From NCBI RefSeq assembly GCF_004345615.1, contig NZ_SLWK01000015.1:1-64000 (forward strand): DNA of 64,000 nt, given 5' to 3'. Both the position numbers and the translations under genes were made by a program. The notes beneath the pieces were generated by a model. That model was not told where the DNA came from. It ran no database searches and was given only the letters and a program-made list of their open reading frames with translations. Shown here piece by piece: positions 26,676 through 36,400 of the stretch; the stretch's first letter is position 1, and each line of letters opens with the position of its first letter. Origin of the DNA: Natronoflexus pectinivorans (GTDB lineage: Bacteria > Bacteroidota > Bacteroidia > Bacteroidales > Marinilabiliaceae).

Positions 26676-27992
26676 TTAAACATCTTTTTCAAAACCTGAT
26701 TTTAAATGCAAATCCCTCTGCGGGAAAGGAATTGTAACATGATGCTCTCTGAATTTTGCATCAATTGCAAACCTTAATTTGCTACGAACACGTTCAACAA
26801 AAATGACATCTTCTATCCAGAATAATAATCTGAAATCGAGCGATGAATCCCCAAAATCGGTGAACAGAACAATGGTTTCATCATCACGAATCACATCTTC
26901 ACACTCCATGGCTGCTTCAAGCAGAAGTCGCTCAACCAGTCTCACATCAGAACCGTAAGCCACTCCTACATCCACCGAAAACCGCGTTCGAGATTCATTA
27001 TAGCTCCAGTTGATGACCTTATCGCTTACAAATTTGTTGTTGGGAACAATCATGATGATGTTGTCGCGAGTTCTTATTTTTGAGGTTCGCAAACCAACTT
27101 CTAAAACCCTTCCAACAACACCCGATTCCAACTCCACAACATCATCAACCTTAATTATTCCTTCAAAAAGGATGACCAAACCCGATACAAAGTCATTGAA
27201 CAAACCCTGAATACCAAATCCTAAACCAACCAACAAGGCAGCAGACCCGGCAATGAGCATGTTGATGCTGACTCCGATGGAGTCGAGTAACAGCAATACA
27301 GCCACCAGCCAAATCAGATATTTTAATATCTGAAACAAACTTTTAGATTGGCCTGAACTCAACCCCTTTCGTTGAGCCTGGCGTGTATAAATGACCTCAA
27401 TAATTCTTAAGGCGACAGCAATACCATACAACACCAATACCACGTAAAACAATACGCCCGGGGTAATCCTGATATCACCAAATGAAAAGAGCTTCTCTCC
27501 GAAGAAGTCAATTAAAAACTCACCTGCAAATTTTAGCCAAATTCCGGCCACAATCAGAAACAGGAAAAACATAAAAAAACGATGAACCTGTTTGCCGGCC
27601 TTTGATTCAATATTGATTTTTTTGGTAAATCGATTGATAGAAGTTTTAAGAAATGTATTGGTGAAGATTAAAAAATAAATGCCAACAATCACCGTTACCA
27701 CTAAAAGTGGTGATATCGGAATTTCATCAAAAATGACCACAACCGGCATGGAGAAAAATTCGACAACAGATAAACCTGCAATGAACAAAACCGAGATGAA
27801 TGCCAACAGCAAAACAACTAAGCGAAGAATCCAGAGAACAACAGAAGTCCCCTCGTCGTCGTCATTTCCAAAAAAACGACCCGAAAGCAGCCATAACACA
27901 ATGGTTAAAACAGCTACACCTGCCATTTGAAGATACTGGATTTTGTCTAATTGAAACAACCAGCCTTCGTTTTGTAAAACCGATTCAATCAT
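26676..27992 (-). CDS. MscS-family mechanosensitive ion channel
   Basis: This inner-membrane protein of 438 residues has about six or seven transmembrane helices: three to five in the first 200 residues, then the conserved pore helix region NMLIAGSAALLVGLGFGIQG followed by the beta domain (VVELESGVVGRVLEVGLRTS). The C-terminal cytosolic vestibule ends near residue 430. MscS channels release osmolytes on hypo-osmotic shock. It directly follows the diadenylate cyclase gene (20-nt gap); since c-di-AMP controls osmolyte and potassium balance elsewhere, a joint role is plausible but inferred. Confidence 0.9.
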   Translation of the reverse strand: MIESVLQNEGWLFQLDKIQYLQMAGVAVLTIVLWLLSGRFFGNDDDEGTSVVLWILRLVVLLLAFISVLFIAGLSVVEFFSMPVVVIFDEIPISPLLVVTVIVGIYFLIFTNTFLKTSINRFTKKINIESKAGKQVHRFFMFFLFLIVAGIWLKFAGEFLIDFFGEKLFSFGDIRITPGVLFYVVLVLYGIAVALRIIEVIYTRQAQRKGLSSGQSKSLFQILKYLIWLVAVLLLLDSIGVSINMLIAGSAALLVGLGFGIQGLFNDFVSGLVILFEGIIKVDDVVELESGVVGRVLEVGLRTSKIRTRDNIIMIVPNNKFVSDKVINWSYNESRTRFSVDVGVAYGSDVRLVERLLLEAAMECEDVIRDDETIVLFTDFGDSSLDFRLLFWIEDVIFVERVRSKLRFAIDAKFREHHVTIPFPQRDLHLKSGFEKDV

Positions 27993-28012
27993 ATTAATTG
28001 CAAGTTATAAGC

Positions 28013-28780
28013 TTAAACCGTTTCCTCTAATAATTTCTCCAACTCCTCCACCGAGATGTTGTATTTCCCCTTTCCCTCGGTAAAAAATGAAATTCTTCCG
28101 GTCTCTTCCGATACCACAATGGCACTGGCATCAGTTGACTCCGTTATTCCCATAGCTGCACGGTGTCGCAATCCTATATGCTTGGGAACATCCATATTTT
28201 GGGAAACCGGCAATATACATCCGGCTGCTTTAATTTTACTCTGGCTGATGATGACTGCACCATCGTGCATAGGAGCATTTTTAAAAAAGATGGACTTTAG
28301 CAACTGACGGGAAATAACAGCGTTTATCAACTCCCCTGTTTGCACAAAATCAATCAGCTCCGATTTCCTGGTTATTACTATTAACGCACCTGTTTTTGTT
28401 TTGGCAAACTCTTCGCACGAACGAACCACCGGCTTTATGTAAATGCTCATCATACCTGGTGTTTTGGTGGCAAAAAGGTTATCGAAAGAGAAACCTGCCA
28501 AATTATACCGGCTGCCAAGAAGCAATAAAAAGCGCCTGATTTCCTGCTGAAACACAATGATGATGGCAAGAACACCCACATTTACAAAGTTATCGAGGAT
28601 GGTAGATGATAACTGCATATTCAAGGCCTTTATCATTAGCCAAAATACGATAAAAGCAAAAATTCCAATGAAAATATTGAGTGCAACAGTCCCTTTTATC
28701 AACTTGTAAAGGCGGTACATAAGGTAAGCCACCAGTACAATATCAATTATATCAATGAGTCTAATATCCAGAAAGGTCAT
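28013..28780 (-). CDS. cdaA: Diadenylate cyclase CdaA
   Basis: CdaA makes cyclic di-AMP from two ATP molecules. Three N-terminal transmembrane helices (about residues 10-25, 33-50 and 63-78) precede the DAC domain. The catalytic motifs DGA (173-175, in MHDGAVII) and RHR (205-207, in GLRHRAAMG) are intact. Its 255 residues match TIGR00159. It lies 2 nt downstream of folP, an arrangement I recall as typical of Bacteroidota, and directly before the MscS channel gene. No c-di-AMP phosphodiesterase is in the window. Confidence 0.94.
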   Translation of the reverse strand: MTFLDIRLIDIIDIVLVAYLMYRLYKLIKGTVALNIFIGIFAFIVFWLMIKALNMQLSSTILDNFVNVGVLAIIIVFQQEIRRFLLLLGSRYNLAGFSFDNLFATKTPGMMSIYIKPVVRSCEEFAKTKTGALIVITRKSELIDFVQTGELINAVISRQLLKSIFFKNAPMHDGAVIISQSKIKAAGCILPVSQNMDVPKHIGLRHRAAMGITESTDASAIVVSEETGRISFFTEGKGKYNISVEELEKLLEETV

Positions 28781-28782
28781 AA

Positions 28783-29673
28783 CTATTGCTTCAGTTTTGT
28801 AAACAATTTAACACATTCCACGGCCTCTTTTACATCGTGAACCCTCAGAATGGAAGCTCCCTTGTCCAACGCTATGGTGTTAAGCACCGATGTTCCATTC
28901 AAGGCACTTTCAACATCGGTTTCAAGGTAACGATAAATCATCGATTTTCGCGACAAACCGACTAAAAGAGGTAATTCAAAAAGCGCCAGTTCTTCCAAAC
29001 GATTTAATAGAATATAATTCTGGTCCAGTGTTTTCCCAAATCCAAATCCGGGGTCGATAATAACATCGGCCACTCCAATGGTTCTTAATGCATCCACTCT
29101 TTTTGCAAGCCACAACGAAACATCGGCCAATACATCTTTATATACCGGTGATTTTTGCATGTTTTGCGGAGTTCCCTGCATGTGCATCAAAATATAAGGC
29201 ACTTTCACAGAAGCAATGGTCTCAAACATTTTGTCATCCATTTCCCCTCCTGCAATGTCATTAATGATATCAGCTTCGCCTTCCAGTACTGCCTTGCTCG
29301 CTACTCCTGAGCGAAAAGTATCTACAGAGATGATAATGTCAGGGAATTTTTTACGAATAATGTTTAATACAGGCATCAGCCTGTTTATCTCCTCTTGTTC
29401 AGAAATGTGCTCTGCTCCAGGCCTGGAGGAGTATGCACCCACATCAACCAATTCTCCTCCCTGCAACAGAATCTCTTCTACTCTTTGTAACACCTCCTTT
29501 TCGCCGGTGAAACGACTACCGGAATAAAAGGAGTCGGGGGTGGCATTCAAAATGCCCATCACCACCGGGGTAGATAAATCCATCAATTGTCCACGACAAT
29601 TGATGTACCTTTTGCTTTTTAGAAATGATTCCGTTTCAAGCTGTGCAGTTATATTTTTTGATATGGTATCCAT
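28783..29673 (-). CDS. folP: Dihydropteroate synthase
   Basis: FolP condenses p-aminobenzoate with dihydropterin pyrophosphate in folate synthesis and is the sulfonamide target. The signatures GILNATPDSFYSG (near residue 40), GAYSSRPGAE, DIAGGEMD and DPGFGFGKT are present, and the C-terminal GLSRKSMIYR carries the conserved lysine and arginine. Its 296 residues are normal. It is the first gene of the four-gene minus-strand operon; cdaA starts 2 nt after its stop. Confidence 0.95.
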   Translation of the reverse strand: MDTISKNITAQLETESFLKSKRYINCRGQLMDLSTPVVMGILNATPDSFYSGSRFTGEKEVLQRVEEILLQGGELVDVGAYSSRPGAEHISEQEEINRLMPVLNIIRKKFPDIIISVDTFRSGVASKAVLEGEADIINDIAGGEMDDKMFETIASVKVPYILMHMQGTPQNMQKSPVYKDVLADVSLWLAKRVDALRTIGVADVIIDPGFGFGKTLDQNYILLNRLEELALFELPLLVGLSRKSMIYRYLETDVESALNGTSVLNTIALDKGASILRVHDVKEAVECVKLFTKLKQ

Positions 29674-29817
29674 TTATCGTTGTTATCTCTTACAAAAGAA
29701 AACAAAATAGCAATAATTTCAAACAAAGAAGAGGATTCGTTCACTTCCAATCGGCCATTTTTTGTATTTTTACCCGTTGAAAAGATATTTTTTCCCAAAC
29801 GGTTACAATAAAATTCC

Positions 29818-30366
29818 ATGTCGCAAGCAACAGACCAGCAATTTGAGCATGTTATAAAAATATGCCGTGAAGTTTTTGAAAAAAAAATGACCGATTACGG
29901 TACAGCATGGCGGGTGTTACGCCCCGAATCGGTTACCGACCAGATTTTTATTAAAGCACAGCGCATTCGGAGTTTGCAGGTAAAGGGAGTTTCAAAGGTG
30001 GACGAAGGCATCAGACCCGAATTCATTGGCATTGTTAATTATGCTGTGATGGCATTAATTCAGCTGGAAAAAGGCGTTTCCGATAATCCCGACATGAACC
30101 AGGATGAAACCCTTAAACTCTACACCAGGCATTTATACAGTGCAAAAAGTTTGATGGAGAATAAAAATCACGATTACGATGAAGCGTGGCGAAGCATGCG
30201 AATCAGTTCGCTGTGCGACCTGATTCTGATGAAACTCTACCGCACCAAACAAATTGAGGACAACAAGGGAAAAACACTGGTTTCGGAAGGAATTGATGCA
30301 AATTACATGGACATGATAAATTATGCTGTGTTCGCCCTTATCAAACTGGAGTTTCCTGAGAATTAG
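29818..30366 (+). CDS. DUF1599 domain protein with internal duplication
   Basis: The 182 residues contain two copies of one helical domain: residues about 20-85 (MTDYGTAWRVLR, INYAVMALIQLE-type ending) and about 112-180 (NHDYDEAWRSMR, MINYAVFALIKLE). Each copy has the same DY-x-x-AW and YAV-x-AL motifs, so an ancient tandem duplication is evident. DUF1599 has been placed among nucleotide-modification-associated domains; the biochemical role is unknown. It lies just before the DoxX-like gene and tpiA, a neighbourhood I recall in other Bacteroidota. Confidence 0.85.
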   Translation: MSQATDQQFEHVIKICREVFEKKMTDYGTAWRVLRPESVTDQIFIKAQRIRSLQVKGVSKVDEGIRPEFIGIVNYAVMALIQLEKGVSDNPDMNQDETLKLYTRHLYSAKSLMENKNHDYDEAWRSMRISSLCDLILMKLYRTKQIEDNKGKTLVSEGIDANYMDMINYAVFALIKLEFPEN

Positions 30367-30491
30367 AAAAGAGATTATTGAAGATTTTTAAATTTGAGAT
30401 TTTTAGACAGATAGACTAGAGGCAATCACTTTACTCAACTCTCAATCTAAGATATAACAACATACCAATCCAATTATAGCAACGATAAATT

Positions 30492-31727
30492 ATGACAGCT
30501 ATCATTAAGTTTTTATGCAGACTAATACCAGCCGTCACCTTTATTTTCTCCGGCTTTGTTAAAGCCGTTGACCCCACCGGCGGTTCAGTGAAATTTCACG
30601 ACTACTTCGTGGCGTTTAACATGGACTGGCTGATTCCAATTGCCATGCCACTGGCAATTTTACTGGCCATTGTAGAGTTTCTGCTTGGAGCCTATCTTCT
30701 GCTGGGTCTTTCGCTTCGAAAAGTCATACCGACAGTTTTGGGTTTTATGAGTTTTTTCACCGTATTAACCCTTTATATAGCCATTTACAACCCGGTAACT
30801 GATTGCGGTTGTTTTGGTGACGCATTGAAAATCTCCAATTGGCAAACTTTCTGGAAAAACGTAGTCGTACTTATATTTACACTTGGTGCATGGTATTTTA
30901 GAAAAGAATACAGAGCTCCTGCCTCTACTTTACGCAGGATGGCAACATCATTATCTTTAGTAATTTATATATCTGCTGTAATTTGGTATAGTCTTGCCAA
31001 TTTACCAATTTTTGATTTCAGGCCATTTAAGCCCGGTGCCCATGTTGAATCCCTGATAACCATTCCCGAAGGTGCCGAAATGCCTGAATTTGAAACCATC
31101 TTCATTCTTGAGAAGGATGGCCATCGGGAAACCTTCACCGTTGAGAATTATCCTTATGATGATACCACATGGGTGTTTATCGACAGTGAAACACGGATTA
31201 TAAAAGAAGGCTACGTGCCACCTTTGGAAGCCCTCGCCTTTATCGACGATGAAATGGGTGATATTACGCACGACATTATTTATCACCCCGAGGCTGTGTT
31301 TCTGTTGATGTCTCCGGATTTAAACAAAATGGCTTCAAAATCCATTGAACCCCTCTCAAATCTTGCGAGAGCAGCCGAAGAGCATTTTGTGCCTTTCTAT
31401 TGTGTAACAGCGTCCGATTCGCAAGCCTCTGCCCGCTTTGAGCGGGAACATCACACCGGTTTTCATTATCTTTTTACAGATGCCGTTACCCTGAAAACCA
31501 TCATTCGCTCCAACCCCGGATTAATCATGATATACGATGGTGTTGTAATTGCCAAATGGCATTACAACAACCTGCCCAATGCTGAAATCATGAAAAATCC
31601 CTTATCATACGCACTGACGGAAAAAAACCGCAAAAAAGACAATTTAATACTATGGATGCATATTTTCATCCTGATTTTAATACCAACAGTATTTTTAACA
31701 AGTAAAACCATAAATAACAGAAAATGA
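30492..31727 (+). CDS. DoxX/MauE-like membrane protein (BT_3928 family)
   Basis: The 411 residues begin with four transmembrane helices of DoxX/MauE type (about 1-135) including [12 protein letters not shown] and the cysteine motif DCGCFGD near residue 103. A fifth helix lies near 155, then a soluble region that looks thioredoxin-like but has no CXXC, and a final helix near 390. MauE-like proteins support disulfide formation in exported proteins; here that is inferred. The stop overlaps the tpiA start by 4 nt, so the two are coupled. Confidence 0.82.
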   Translation: MTAIIKFLCRLIPAVTFIFSGFVKAVDPTGGSVKFHDYFVAFNMDWLIPIAMPLAILLAIVEFLLGAYLLLGLSLRKVIPTVLGFMSFFTVLTLYIAIYNPVTDCGCFGDALKISNWQTFWKNVVVLIFTLGAWYFRKEYRAPASTLRRMATSLSLVIYISAVIWYSLANLPIFDFRPFKPGAHVESLITIPEGAEMPEFETIFILEKDGHRETFTVENYPYDDTTWVFIDSETRIIKEGYVPPLEALAFIDDEMGDITHDIIYHPEAVFLLMSPDLNKMASKSIEPLSNLARAAEEHFVPFYCVTASDSQASARFEREHHTGFHYLFTDAVTLKTIIRSNPGLIMIYDGVVIAKWHYNNLPNAEIMKNPLSYALTEKNRKKDNLILWMHIFILILIPTVFLTSKTINNRK

Positions 31728-32479
31728 GACAGAACATTGTAGCAGGAAACTGGAAAATGAACAAAACCCTGCAGGAGGGAATTGAACTGGCAAAAGATGT
31801 AAACCAACGTGTAAATGCCATCACACCAAAATGCAAAGTGGTTTTGGGAACTCCATTTATACATATTACCGAAGTTGTAAAAACTGTTGACGGTGATAAA
31901 GTGGCTGTAGCTGCTCAAAATTGTGCCGACAAAGTATCAGGTGCTTATACAGGTGAGGTATCAGCTGAAATGATACAATCAACAGGAGCTGCCTATGTCA
32001 TTTTGGGACACTCCGAGCGTCGTGCGTATTATGGTGAGACCAATGCCATTCTGAAAGAGAAAACCGATTTGGCTTTGGCAAACAATCTTCTTCCAATCTT
32101 CTGCATTGGTGAAGTATTGGCAGAAAGAGAAGCCAACACCCATTTTGATGTGGTAAAAAGTCAGGTTGAAGAGGCTCTTTTCCATCTTTCCGCCGATGCA
32201 TTTGGAAAAATTGTACTTGCATACGAACCGGTATGGGCCATTGGAACAGGAAAAACTGCGAGCCCCGAGCAAGCTCAGGAAATGCACGCCTTTATTCGAA
32301 GTTTGGTTGCCGAAAAATATGGTAAAGAAATTGCAGACAACACTTCAATTCTTTACGGTGGAAGCTGTAACCCAAAAAATGCTCAGGAACTATTTGCCAA
32401 TGCCGATGTGGACGGTGGCTTGATTGGTGGTGCTTCGCTTAAAGCAGAAGACTTTTTGGCCATCATTACTGCATTTTAA
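31724..32479 (+). CDS. tpiA: Triosephosphate isomerase
   Basis: TpiA interconverts dihydroxyacetone phosphate and glyceraldehyde 3-phosphate. The motifs GNWKMNK (catalytic Lys), LGHSERR (catalytic His), [11 protein letters not shown] (catalytic Glu) and [10 protein letters not shown] are all present in 251 residues. Its ATG overlaps the stop of the DoxX-like gene. A clear terminator follows at 32516-32561. Confidence 0.97.
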   Translation: MRQNIVAGNWKMNKTLQEGIELAKDVNQRVNAITPKCKVVLGTPFIHITEVVKTVDGDKVAVAAQNCADKVSGAYTGEVSAEMIQSTGAAYVILGHSERRAYYGETNAILKEKTDLALANNLLPIFCIGEVLAEREANTHFDVVKSQVEEALFHLSADAFGKIVLAYEPVWAIGTGKTASPEQAQEMHAFIRSLVAEKYGKEIADNTSILYGGSCNPKNAQELFANADVDGGLIGGASLKAEDFLAIITAF

Positions 32480-32488
32480 TTAATCATT

Positions 32489-32504
32489 CACGAAAATTTT
32501 CGTG
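32489..32504. repeat. 16-bp perfect palindrome after tpiA
   Basis: CACGAAAATTTTCGTG is self-complementary without a loop, 10 nt after the tpiA stop. It could be a protein-binding site or part of the terminator region. Confidence 0.4.
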
Positions 32505-32515
32505 GACTCAACTTT

Positions 32516-32561
32516 TCTACCCATATTTTATCTGTTTTGATATGATATGGGTAGATTTTTT
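32516..32561 (+). terminator. Terminator of tpiA
   Basis: Arms TCTACCCATAT (32516-32526) and ATATGGGTAGA (32545-32555) are perfectly complementary and are followed by six T residues. Confidence 0.88.
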
Positions 32562-32575
32562 AGAAGAATATCTCA

Positions 32576-33412
32576 ATGAACTACATCAAGTTAACGGTTA
32601 CGCTCCATCCGTTTAATCAGGATGCCTCAGATTTGCTGATGGCAAATCTGGGTGAACAAGGATTTGAAAGCTTCATGGAAAATGAACATGGATTTGAAGC
32701 TTACATAGAAGAGACCCAATATTCAGAAGCAATTCCTGACAATCTGGAAACGCCGATTTCCGGCATTTCCATTCATCACACCGTTGAAGTAATAGAAAAA
32801 AAGAATTGGAATGAAGAGTGGGAAAAACACTACTTTCAACCCATTGTTGTAGCCGACCAGTGCGTGGTGCGCAGTCCGTTTCATCACGAGTACCCGAAAG
32901 TTCTAATTGAAATCGTAATAGAGCCTAAAATGTCCTTCGGCACAGGACATCATGCCACTACGTGCATGATGATGGAATACATTCTGGAGCATGACATGAA
33001 CGACAAGATTGTTCTGGATATGGGTTGCGGAACAGGTATTTTAGGCATTCTGGCATCGATAAAAGGAGCAAAAAAGGTAACAGCCATCGATATTGACGAC
33101 TGGTGCACCGAAAACTGCACCGAAAACAACCAAATCAACAACATCCATAACATGGATGTGTTGACAGGTGATGCATCACAACTGCCAAAATCGGAGGTGT
33201 TTGATGTGATTCTGGCCAACATCAACCGAAATATTCTTCTCAGCGATATTCCGGCATACAGCCAATGCCTGAAAAAAGGCGGACTACTTTTATTAAGCGG
33301 ATTTTATACGGAAGACATTGCATCCATCGATGCAATTGCTAAAAAACATCAATTGAAAATAAAATCCTCAAAAGAGAATAACAATTGGGCTTCTGTTGCG
33401 TATGAGAAATAA
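32576..33412 (+). CDS. prmA: Ribosomal protein L11 methyltransferase
   Basis: PrmA trimethylates lysines and the N-terminus of ribosomal protein L11. The N-terminal ferredoxin-like substrate domain covers about 1-95. The methyltransferase core has EPKMSFGTGHHATT, the SAM motif DMGCGTGILG and the catalytic-region ANINRNILL. Its 278 residues are typical. It has its own hairpin at 33411-33431, which overlaps its stop codon. Confidence 0.94.
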   Translation: MNYIKLTVTLHPFNQDASDLLMANLGEQGFESFMENEHGFEAYIEETQYSEAIPDNLETPISGISIHHTVEVIEKKNWNEEWEKHYFQPIVVADQCVVRSPFHHEYPKVLIEIVIEPKMSFGTGHHATTCMMMEYILEHDMNDKIVLDMGCGTGILGILASIKGAKKVTAIDIDDWCTENCTENNQINNIHNMDVLTGDASQLPKSEVFDVILANINRNILLSDIPAYSQCLKKGGLLLLSGFYTEDIASIDAIAKKHQLKIKSSKENNNWASVAYEK

Positions 33413-33431
33413 GCCAAATTATATTTGGCTT
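33411..33431 (+). terminator. Hairpin overlapping the prmA stop codon
   Basis: Arms AAGCCAAAT (33411-33419) and ATTTGGCTT (33423-33431) with a TAT loop begin inside the TAA stop of prmA. The following sequence is only moderately T-rich, so termination is likely but not certain. Confidence 0.6.
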
Positions 33432-33473
33432 AATTATCATACATCAATATAACAAACAGTTAGAGCATCATAT

Positions 33474-36400
33474 ATGGTTGCAGTTTTACGAATTTTATTT
33501 ATATCATTCATCCTTTTTCAATATTCCTACAGCGGGGCATATGGCAATGGCCATTTTAGTAAACAGGGAGAATCAGAATACATCAACCAGTTGAGTGAGA
33601 TATTTAGTGTATCTGCCGACCGTAGAGCTGCACGTGCTTTTGTGAGTGAAGTAGAAGAGTTCTGGGTTTCTCCCGAAACGCCTGAGCATCTGAAGGAACT
33701 CATGATGCTGGTATCAGATAAAATCCATGAAAAAAGGGGTCGTCCCTACCCTGATTTTCATAGCTACCTGACCACCATTATGCTCTTTGTAGAATCGCAT
33801 CATCCGGAAAGAAGTTTTGAAACCTGGCACAAAGGATTGCTGGAGTTGCTCCAAAACCCCAGATATCCGCTTCGACATGCCATTCGATTGTTTGAACACA
33901 CCACCAACATGCTGAACGATAAAGTGGTTTTTTCCACTGCTGCATTGAATTGGAAAGCACACAACCCCACCTATCACTTTCACTTTTCCGATTCGATGTA
34001 TATCGTCATAACAAGACCAACCACCATAGTTTGTCAGGCTCGCGAAGACAGCATTATGGTTTATAACACAACCGGTCGGGTAAACCTGATGAGTGGTATC
34101 TGGCAAGGAGAAAGTGGACGAATTACCTGGGAACAAAGTGGTTTCGAAAGCAATATGGTTTACGGCACTTTTGGAAATTACCAGGTTGATATGTCTCGTA
34201 ATCAATTTGAAGTAGAAGATGTTGAATTTTATAATCGTCATTACTTTAACCATTCTTTAAAAGGAAGGGTACATCACCGTTTAATGAACATACGAAATCC
34301 GGAAAACACCACATTCCCCCGATTTGAATCATACGAACAACGTTACCAGATAGATAACATTCATAATAATTTCAATTATGAAGGCGGCTTTTCTCAGCAT
34401 GGTTCAAAATTTTTAGGTTCGGGAACGGCGCACAATCCTGCAATTATTACCATTTTCAGAAACGACAAGCCATTTATTATTGCAAAATCACGATACTTTG
34501 CGCTTCGTCAAGACCAAATAGTAAGTAATACCACCGAAATTACCATTCAGCTTGATACCGGCTACATTTATCATCCAGGCTTGCTGTTTAAGTACATGGA
34601 TCCTGTAAAAGAGATCCATTTAATTAGAGATGGCAATGGCATTTCCCGAAGTCCATTTTTCAATACATACCATAACATCAGTATGGATACGGAGTTGATT
34701 AAATGGCAAATGAACCGGGACTTTATGGAGTTGAGAATGGTTGTCGGCGCAGCTGAAAACCATGCATTTTTTGAGTCCATCAGCTACTTTAGAGAGGAGT
34801 TCTTCCATCAACTTCAGGGAATGGATGCCATCCACCCCCTACAAGGTTTATTAAACTGTTACAGACATAACAAAGAACAACCATTTACCGCAAGAGATTA
34901 CGCCCGCTTTATGCGCATACCTGAAAATCAAATCAGGCAACAAATCATTGGACTCTCCTTTCATGGTTTTATTGGATACAATGTGGACACTGATACCATC
35001 GAAATAAGAGACAGATTAAAAGATTATCTCCAGTTCAGGGCAGGTTTTAAAGACTATGATGTCATCAGGTTTCGCTCCACCACACCCGGATCAACACCAA
35101 ATGCAAGGTTTGATTTATTGAATTATGATCTGGAAATGAATGGAGTCTCTGTGGTTACTATAAGCGACCGGCAGAATGTCGTTTTCTTCCCGGAAAATGA
35201 AAGATTGGTAATGAAAAAAGATCGGAATTTTAGTTTTGATGGTTCCCTTACTGCGGGGATGATTGATCTTTTTGGAGATGGTTTTACCTTCAATTACCAA
35301 AATTTCAGAATCGATTTACATACGATTGATTCAATGGCCATGCGAATAGAAACCGATGGGCAGGACTATATTGGCAGAAGAGCGCAAAGACGCATCAACA
35401 GCACCATTGCACAATTGTCAGGGTTTTTAGAAATTGACAGACCGGATAATAAATCTGGAAAAGAAATCTACCCCGAGTATCCCAGACTCACAAGTAATAC
35501 AAACTCATTTGTTTACTATGACAGGCCTTTCATTCAGAACGGGGCATACGACAGAGAAAGATTTTATTTTGAATTGAATCCATTCGAAATATCCAGCATC
35601 AATCGGCTAACTCGAAGAAATGTAGAGTTTACCGGCGTTTTTTCCAGTACTGTGTTTCCTGATATAGAGGAGAAACTGGTAGTACGTCCTGATTATTCGT
35701 TGGGTTTCCGAAGATCTACAACGGATGAAGGATATCCTATTTACGACAACAGGGCAAAATACAACAACATAATCGATCTGAGCAACCAAGGGCTACTTGG
35801 AAATGGAACCATTAGTTACATTACAACAACAGCATCTTCTGAGCAATTTACATTCTTACCTGAACAAACTCACGGATTGGCACATCAATTCAATATCGAA
35901 CCAAGAGACAGTGGGGTAGAATTTCCAGATGTACAGGCACGTTTTGTTAACATTGACTATTTGCCGTTTGAGGATAAATTGTTGGCTGAAATACAAGATG
36001 AACCATTTACTCTATTCAGTCAGGAAACAAATCTGGAAGGAACATTGAACATAACACCCAACGGATTATCAGGTAACGGTATTTTGCACATGCCAAACGC
36101 CAATTTGGTTGCAAAGCACATGGATTTCACACATCATGTGGTAGTTGCTGACTCCTCAGACTTTAATCTGGTATCAGACGATGAGGAATTTGATGTAAGT
36201 TTTAAGACCAGCAACCTGCTTTCAACCATTAATTTTAAAGAACGTCAAGGAACATTTACCTCACGTGACGTAGGTAGTAAAGTTGAGTTTACCGAAAACC
36301 GTTTTATAGCATACATCAGTGAATTTTCATGGGAAATTGATCGCAACGAAATTCTACTTGGAGCCAGAGGATCAGCCGGAAACAGATTTGTCTCAACACA

